Positions 52,101-61,100 of a stretch of DNA of 64,000 nt are shown here, in pieces. Position numbers and translations under genes: made by a program. Where the stretch lies: assembly GCF_932526225.1 (NCBI RefSeq), contig NC_064035.1, positions 14,926,469-14,990,468 of the forward strand, written 5' to 3'. How positions within the stretch are numbered: position 1 is the stretch's first letter; the number at the start of each line of letters is the position of its first letter. The stretch comes from Nematostella vectensis (taxonomy: Eukaryota > Cnidaria > Anthozoa > Actiniaria > Edwardsiidae). The notes beneath the pieces are model-generated. The model saw only the letters and a list, made by a program, of their open reading frames with translations, ran no database searches and was not told the origin of the DNA.

Positions 52101-55100
52101 TGATTTCAGCAGTTGTACCGACTGTTGGTTGTATAACCTCTCGTTGTACTTCAGTGACGGTGGTCTGGCCATATGGTCTGTCGATCTTGAATTCCACTGG
52201 AGCCATGCCTTCCCTACTAGGCGTGATTTCAGCAGTTGTACCGACTGTTGGTTGTATAACCTCCCGTTGTACCTCAGTGACGGTGGTCTGGCCATATGGT
52301 CTATCGATCTTGAACTCAACGGGGGCCATTTGTTCACGTTTAGGTACAATCTCAGCAGTTGAGCCCACTGAGACTGGTTTCTCATATGCATCATCGGGAA
52401 CAGAAAACACATGGGCCTGTCCAGCAAACTGCGGTATAACTATTTCTGTTGGCTCATGGGGTCTGAAACAGGGCGTTAAGAAAAAAAGTTTATTATTTTA
52501 AATATTTATTTGTGAAAATGATTTTTGTGGTTGTCTCTTACACTCTGGAGGCAGGCTGTAATGAATCCTCGATCCTTCGACAAATCTGCTCATTTGCCAC
52601 TCTCATGTCATCGTCAGAGGTGGCAATCTCCTCTATCCTGGGCCTCTGTCCGTCCGGTCCTGTCCGCAGCTCAACACGTGATAATACATGTACCTCAAGA
52701 GGTTCACTCGGGCGATCTAACGACAAGAAGAATTTAAAACAAAAATAAGAATCATTCGTACTACTTTATGAACGTTATTTCTTATTTACCCTGATCGTAA
52801 ATGATAATATTAGATGCAGCGTCGGGTTTCTGGGCAGAAAGCATCTCGACTTCTGTCCTTGTTTCTTGCTGTACACTCGTGGTCGTCTCGCGTGTAGTCG
52901 TCTTCCACGTCCTCTTACGTGTAAAAGAGGGGCTGTCAGGATCTTCCACCAAACCCGATGGACCTGTATGCACAGACATATCTGTCTCCACCTGAAAGAA
53001 CAAACGATAAGTCTTCCTAGGCTTATCATAATATGTACAGGACATTCACATATCCAATTCTTACCTCTATGTCCTTGCGAGTGTATGGCCCTAGCTTGGA
53101 CACACTGACATCCCGTTTGACCACCTCGACCCCCCAGGGAGCAAGTGCAGCCTCCCCCGGCTCTCGCTGTACATCCTCGTTGATATGTAGTCTAATGTCT
53201 TCCAGGCCAGCAGGTCTGTCCACAACTTTTCCGTCTTCGAACCAACCCTTAATCTCGGATTTTATAATTGGTTCAATTTTGGCCTCTGCATCTGCCCTTA
53301 GTGGCTGTCCAGGTTTAATACTGACCATGACCTACATACAATGGTCTTCCGTCAATACAGTTGTTTCACAACACATATTTCATATTATCTGCTGTTATTT
53401 AATCATAAGATGAAACGAGTCCGTTTAATATACCTGTGGTCTCTTCCCTGCGCCAGCTTCGGTAAAGGCTTCAGCATCTCCTCGCCGCTTGCGCCCGAGG
53501 ACGCCGTCCAGGAAGGTGGTCAGGGTTGTGGTAATCGGTCTTGTCTCTTCTTCGATGGCTGCCTCAGGAGTATCCTCAAGCTGTGCTTCATACTCTGCGA
53601 GGCTGCTCGGAATTACTTCCTCCTGGAACAAGTCATATACAGAAACACATAGACATTTATACGGCACCTAAAATCTCTAAGAAATCGGAACAATTATTAT
53701 TAGTTAGCGTATTTTTATCCTTAATAAGCAAAAATAGCAAAAGCAGTTTTCAAGGAATTAATTCATTTAAATATAGCTTTACTTGCTCATTTATTTGATA
53801 TTTATGTAAAACACTTAGAGCGCTGATATATAGTGAAGCGAAGTAAAGCATGTCTATCTTTCAAATGGTGTGAATTGAGTTACCTGTTCCGGCAGCCCAA
53901 GTCGTTTTCTCTCTCGCAGCTTTTCTGCCAGTCTGTACAAATCATTGTCCATCAATTCAAACTTGGTCGAGATCTGTCGCTGCTTGCTCACAAGTTCTTT
54001 GGCTTTCTTTCTAGGCATGGCTGTCACGAGCTTGGATGAGAGTTCCCCAATCTTCTTAAGCCTTGTCTCTTGTTTTGTCAGCCCAGGTTTGATGAAGCCT
54101 TCAAGAAGGTCTAGCAAGTCAATGACTTCTTCTTCTGAGCGACATTTTTGGGCTTCTTCTTTAGTCGAGTTCAGGAAATGTTCGCTGTCACTCATCCACG
54201 TAGCAGCCTAGTGAATATAAGAAATCATTTTAGTATCAAAACAAGCTAAAGACTAGGCGCTTATTCCGATGTAACACACCCTATTAAATATGATCGGTTA
54301 CCTGGCTAATGGGTTGGATAAAAAGAAACTTGGAAGAGTACATAGGTAGTCTCTAAGAGGACAAGCTATGAGGCAATCGATCCTCCAAAAACAGGAACCA
54401 TACAGTTACATAAAATATGTGCACCTGTTCGTATAGTTGATAAAACTCGATGGAGGCTTCAAGCATGGTGCGATGTTCCTCCATTAGGCTCAGGAAGCGT
54501 TTCCACCTTGTTTCCATGCTTGCTATCTGTCGCTGTACAGTGGGTGCGTCTGGATGATTTGCCTTGCTTAGTCTGTCGCACTCGTTCACTAGTCGGAGGA
54601 CCTCACGATCGGTAGGCTAAACAAGCAATACAAACATTGCTATTATATCCATAGCAATACAGCATCATTATCAATCACCAGAACAACCCAACGGAAGAGT
54701 GATTTAGAGTGATTCATGAGTGTCTCGATAGCGCACGAGAGTCCCAAAACGAGCGCAATACATACTAGTTTACATCATCTGACACTTTTGGAGGGGCCAA
54801 AGTACCTAGTGTCTGGAATAAGCCCCCTCTCTAATAGGACCCTCTTTCCAAAAAGCCCCCTCCTCTTCGGGAAAAAATGCACTGTCAAGGCGCGATGTTA
54901 AGTACGGTCTTGTTCTCGGCACTGTTGACTCTGTGTAACTTGGGTGGAATCCTTTAGGAGTAACTCGATACCACGGAGCAGTGATTCTGATGTACCCAAG
55001 ATTGACTCATTACTACAGTGAGTCAAGTGGTCTAAATGAAACTCTTACCTTGACAGATTCTAAGAAAGCGTCAGATTCCTGAAGTAGCGTAACGGAGTCC

Positions 55101-58100
55101 AAAAGATTAACACCAAACTTCTGATTTAATGCGATAAGATCGCGATTGTTCTGCTCGATCAACAGATTGACCTATACAACACAAATTAGACAGTTACACA
55201 TTGCGGCGCGTTGCAATCATTTGGAATAAGTATAAGATATTTGAAATACCTTGCTTATGTCTTGTTCGAACTCGCAAATCATGATGCTATCCTCTAGTTT
55301 GCTCTTGTGATAGTCCCACAAGCTCGTCCACTCCTCCTTTCGTCCATCCGTCTCCTCTAAAAAGCGCTTGATCTCATCGCGGGACACTGAGACAGCTTCT
55401 GATCCAGCCACCTTAAATACGTGCAAACAAGGCTGTGATCAAGGGTTCAGTGAGCATTTAAGGTAAAGGAGCAAGATATCATAAACAAGATCAAACTGGA
55501 TAAAGACGTTGAGTCCCAGATAGCACGATCTTTTCCTTCTATTTTATACTGTTATAAAACTCTAATATACTCTTGATTAAACAAAAACTCAAATCATACT
55601 TTAAAAAAATGGGCGGATGGAAGACTTAAGTTACCAGCACAACAAATCAGATAATGTCACTTCAATAAGAAACTTCCTTGAACATCTAGGTGTTACCCAC
55701 CTTAGCAAGAATATCTCTGCCGTTGTTCACAACGTATGTGTGCATCTCAGATACTGTCCTGAAGTTTGCGAGATGGTCTTGCAGCATGAGTTGAGCTCTG
55801 TGTAGGTCTGGCGCGACCTGCCCGCTACGGAACACTGCCATCATGTGGTCAACCATTTGCAGAAACTGTAAACAAAATACCAACGTCACTGAGCGATACT
55901 TCCTCCATCATTTCCTTTCGAGCTAAGAATGTGCATTGTAGGCAGTTGCATTGTCTTAGAGCTTTATAAAGGTTTTAACGTTCAGTGGTCTATTTATTAG
56001 AAAGCCATAAAAGTGTGTTACTTCACATTTAAAAATTCCATTACGTAAGTATTTTAATACTTAAAAGTATGCTCCATTTTGGAGCTGAGGAACACCAGCT
56101 TCTAGTAAACTGACATACGTTCAACAAGTCAAATCCAGGGCCGAGAAACATAAAAAAAAATACCATCCATGTCTTGACCGGGAATCGAACCCTTTTTAGC
56201 TGAGGTGAGAGGCCCCATACGCAGACGCGCTAACACACTGGGTCATCCGGGCTTCCTTACTCCTGGGAGCAAGAAGAAAAAACTATATGATACTGTATTC
56301 TGAAACCAGGGAACATGCTCACCTTGTCGACGCTAGAGAAAAATGTGGCGCACATGGCAAGCAACACCTCATAGTCTGTCATGAGCGTCTTGAAGCGTTG
56401 GTACGCTATCTTCAACTCGTCGGTTACCACGGTAATGGCAGCTCGGTAGCTCTGATCTTCATCTGCGAGCTTTTCTGCGGCGCGTAGGTGTCGCTGCACG
56501 TCCTCATCGGTTCGCTATCAGAAGATTGGATTGGATTGATGTATCACAGACAAAACAATGGGAAACAAAATAACAGAACGGGAATACAATAGAACAATTA
56601 GGTAATCCAGCCAATCCTGTGAAGCCTTAGGCCGCAATTGTTTCCCGTGTTAAACAATAATTGTCTGAAACCAACTATGCAACGTGGCGTGGAAAAGCAA
56701 AAATGGTGTTGAACAACGTATATGCTGAAAACCAAAAGCATATGAGAACTACAGCGTATCTTATGAAGTTATTTTCCGGGTCAGACGATAAATGATTAAA
56801 ACCAACTATCTGCACAAAGGTCTGTCACTCCATTGGGCGAAGAGTCTCTTATCTTTAGATTAAACACTAACCTCTGCGGCTTCCCTGAACTTCTTAAGCT
56901 TCTCTTCGATGTCACGTGGGTCAGCCGGGAGAGAGTTGTAGTTCACCATCACCGGGAAAAACTGTTCGCTCTGTTCCTCGATCCAAGTGATCACCTATAA
57001 CATAAGGGTAACACAACAATTGTTAATGCGGTATCTATGAGATGCCAATACCGATTTGAACAATACTTATATAACCACAACTGAGACGCATCATAGACTG
57101 GTGCAGTAAACTAAAAACATGACTGATGCAGTAAACTCTTACATATTGGCAACAATGACGATAAACTTAAACATGTCTAAAGCCTGAGATTATGGGATTG
57201 CCGGCTTGTCATGAGGCAGGCTCAGAATTTGTGAAAGAAATTGACAAAATAAGCGTAAAGGAACTTAATAACGTAGATGACCTCCTAAACGCGTAGCTCG
57301 AACTGATCCTTAATTGATAGGCCGATGCCATGAGAAAAGAGTCAGTTTCATAAATAGTTTTAAACTCTAAACGTAAACTTGAAGTTAGAAAACGAAGTAA
57401 TCAGGGGCGGATCTAGGGGGTTGGGCCGTCCCCACCCCCCCCCCCCCCCCCCTATTTTCAGACATTTGGTTTAAAAGTAACAAGAAATATAAGGAAATAT
57501 ACGAAAGAACAATAAGTCCGGTCCCCCCTTTTTTTAAACATTTTTGCTTCGGCCCCCCATTTTTAAACTCCTGGATCCGCCCCTGTTTATTATATAGAAA
57601 TGTAGATTACCTCTCTGGTGTCCCGCTCGAACTGCACGAACTCGGTGCTGAGCTGCCGGTGTCTCTTGAGCTGAACGTCTCGAATCTTCCATAGCTGATC
57701 CAGGCTGCCCAGTCTCTCCTGAAGCTCGATTAGAATTGTGTGGATTGTTCGGCCCGCGGACTCCCGATTCAGAGTGCTGTCCTTGGGTTCCTAGGGGCAA
57801 GAACAAAGCATTAAGAAGTGATTCAATCGTAAGTCATATTTGTATATAACAGCCTTGTATTCTCGCCGGCGAATGCAAACCCCTAAGCTGTGTTATGCAT
57901 ATCCCACCATTTGGAGAGTGGGATTATGTGCTATCACTCTAATAGTGGGCACGCAAGATTCTTAAATGAAATGTAGTGATTTTAGGTACAAAGAAGATCA
58001 GATGTTTTTTTCCTAAGCCAATGAGAGTTCAAACCTGTTGCAATTGTTCCATGATTGTATGTGCGTCTTTTTGTAGTCTGTCAGATGAGGTGATGATTGT

Positions 58101-61100
58101 TTCCCGGATCTGTCTCTGTCGCGTGTACACCACAGCGGAAGCATCCACGTTCTCTTTCGGCTCATCGCTTGTGAGCTGCGACTCGAGTTCGTCGAGTTTG
58201 CTCCATAACTGAAAAAGCAGCACATTAGCATCAGATAAATAAATGGAAAAAGGGTACTTAACAGTATAGAAAAACAAAAATTCTGTAATCTGTTGTTGCA
58301 TTATATCATTTACTCGCAACCCGACATAAATTGGTTTGTAGATGAATGGTGAATAGTGGTATCAGCTCTAGAATACATTTGTCCAACATACCATTTGTCT
58401 TTGTTTGTGGAAGTCGTAGTAAATTTTGCCCAGGTGCAGACGGTAGTCGAGTCTACCAGTCAGAGCGGACCATGAAGCCTGGAGATCCTTTGTACGATCT
58501 ACGTCTGCTTTGCTGCGGGATTTGGAGGGTTCAGAGACGCGCGCAATTTGCCCCTCCATCTCTTTCACCTCTCTGTGCAAATCTTCATGTTGTGTGATGA
58601 AGTCTTGGGCGGCGGTGATGTTGCTGCCCATTTCTGAGTTGGCGTCCATAAAGCCCTCGGCCGCGAACTTGATCCAACCGTGGATCTTCAAAATACAGCA
58701 ATAAATAATTATCTTCTTGCTCAGACAATTTATCTTTTCCCTGCCTCTCTTCTATTTTAATCTTGTTTGAAGCGGAGTAAACTAGAGAAATTTAATCTAG
58801 GTAATGATTCAAGAACAACAAGGTCGAATACCCTACTTGCCCGAACAAGTCCAGAATTGTATGGCTCATACGGGTGTGCATGTGGACTGAATAGAACTGA
58901 CCTACTGCTCTTAAAGATGGTAATCAAAGCAAAAAACAAAACTTTACAGCACATACTTGTTCAACTTCAGAGTCAGCTTCCGGAGAGACCTGCGTCTCTT
59001 CGACGAGCGCTTTACTTTTTGCTTGTAGCTGCTCGTACATCTTTACAACGACGGGCTGTTGCTTTGGTTCAGCTGCTAGCCGCTCAGATAAAAGGCGGCC
59101 TTCCCTTAGCTGTGACGCGGACGCTTCACTGATGGCAGATAGAAGCTCACGCTGCTCCTCTACCGTCAGGTGTTCCTCAGGGAGGAGCTGCTCGATCTCA
59201 TCCAGCTTTTGGATAGCCTTAAAAACATTAGAGTGGCCCGTAAGAAGAGGAGAAATAACAAGAAATACCCTTAAGGTATGGCACGAAGACTTTACTTAAG
59301 AAAATTGCATCCCTTTATAAATAGGTGCAAATATTTTGAACATGGTTAGCAATAACACTAAGAAAACGTCATAGCTAAAAGCGCAAGCATTTTCTAGGCA
59401 ACTAACCATATTACAATTATTGAAAAGGAAGTCATGTAAACAAAAATGCTAAAAAAGACACCTTTTGATCTGAAAGCCTCTAAAGACTACAACCCCTGTA
59501 ACACTTACCTTATAACCGCTCTTGTAGAAGGCGAGCGTCTTGGTAAGTAGCCGTCTTCGCTCATCCAGTCTGCTCATCAGCTCGCGGGTGTCGAGCTGTA
59601 ACTGGCTCACAAGAGCGACTGTCTCTTCCAGATGTTGGTAGTTGCCATGTGCAAGTTTCTCTGTCTCTCGGGCCAGGCGTTCCACCGTCTCCTCGCGATC
59701 CTATGACAATAAGTAAATTGAAATTGTGTAAAATGTGTTAGATGGATTCAAATTTCCTGATTCTTCCTCGACTTTTCACGGAAACTAGATCATTTCAACT
59801 CCCTCATTTAAACTTATTCCCATTTTGAAAGACAAATATCGAACATCAGTTTTTTTAGATTGCATTGGACCCCTGTTTATGCAAGGTCCCTTGGAAACAA
59901 GTTTATCCTATGGGGCAGGGAAGCCCTCGCCTCGAGGCGGAGGTTGTGGTATCCATATGCCTATGCAAGAGGGGATGAGTCATGATGAGCCATGAATCAT
60001 CAATGAGTTCTAGCATAAAAGTTCTGAGTTCTCGCATACTAGCTATAAGCTCTGAAGCTCTGCATATTTTGTGTCTCTTTAGAATAGCTCTGAGTGTTTC
60101 TGCCTAATAGTCCTGAGTTTTTTTTTGCATAATATTTCTGAGTTTTTCTGCATAATAGCAGAAGAGTTCCTTACCCTGGCAGTTTGCTCAAATTGTGTCT
60201 GTTCATCCAGTAAAACTTGTGTTGACGCTACTGAATCGCCACAGTCTCTGTAACCTAGGTAGTCTTCGGCCTCGTATTTTATCCATTTGCTTATCTGTAA
60301 ATGATGATATTTGTTGGTTAGACAAGTATTTGCGGCAAGGCTAGGATTTTCACAGAACTGCCTTGATGAAAGAGATCTTTGGATCTCTTGACGTAAAAAA
60401 AAGATACATAATAATAAAAAAGCTTCCATACATTTTCAAAATTATGGTGGCAGGATTAAAGGTGAAAACTTCCTGGAAATGCCACTGGAGGTACGAGAAT
60501 CTTTATACCAAAGGATGCGAATCATAAGATTTCTCGAACAATCTTTGTACTACCTCAGTCTCATGGCTATAAAAAGCTGATGTTTTTTTTTTATTTAAAA
60601 AAAAGTATAGCAAGGAACCCGAAATCAATGAAATTAAAAAGAGTCGAAGGATGGATACGGAGAGAAATACCTTTCGTGCTTCCTCTTCTATTTTACATTT
60701 TTTGATACACTGCTCGAGTGTCTTTTTGCGAGCTTTCCACAAGTCGTCAAGGTGACGTCTGCGCAGGTGCAATGCCTCGAGTATGCGCTCGATGCTGTAA
60801 CAGGCGGCCTGAAAAATAATAATGAACGAGTGAAGACTACAATCACCACTTCTGTAATCACCATTATCACTCTCATTCACATCATTGTCGTAGTCGCTAC
60901 CACGACAACTATCGTTATCACCGTCAATCTACAATAAAGAAGCGCCATAAAAATGGTAAAAAATGGTAAATATTAATTATCCCGATAGTTCTCGTCATAA
61001 TCAACATCGTCACTCTATTCATAATCAACATCGTCAATCATTATCATAATCGTCACTAGTCATTATCATATTATCATCACCATGATCATCTTCAGCACAA

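Noticed and set aside
50926-52501. Plus-strand open frames of 478 and 361 codons over the 41-residue repeat
   Set aside because: Same cause: a 123-bp unit free of stops in several frames. The minus-strand frame continues into a real DH domain and has correct splice sites.
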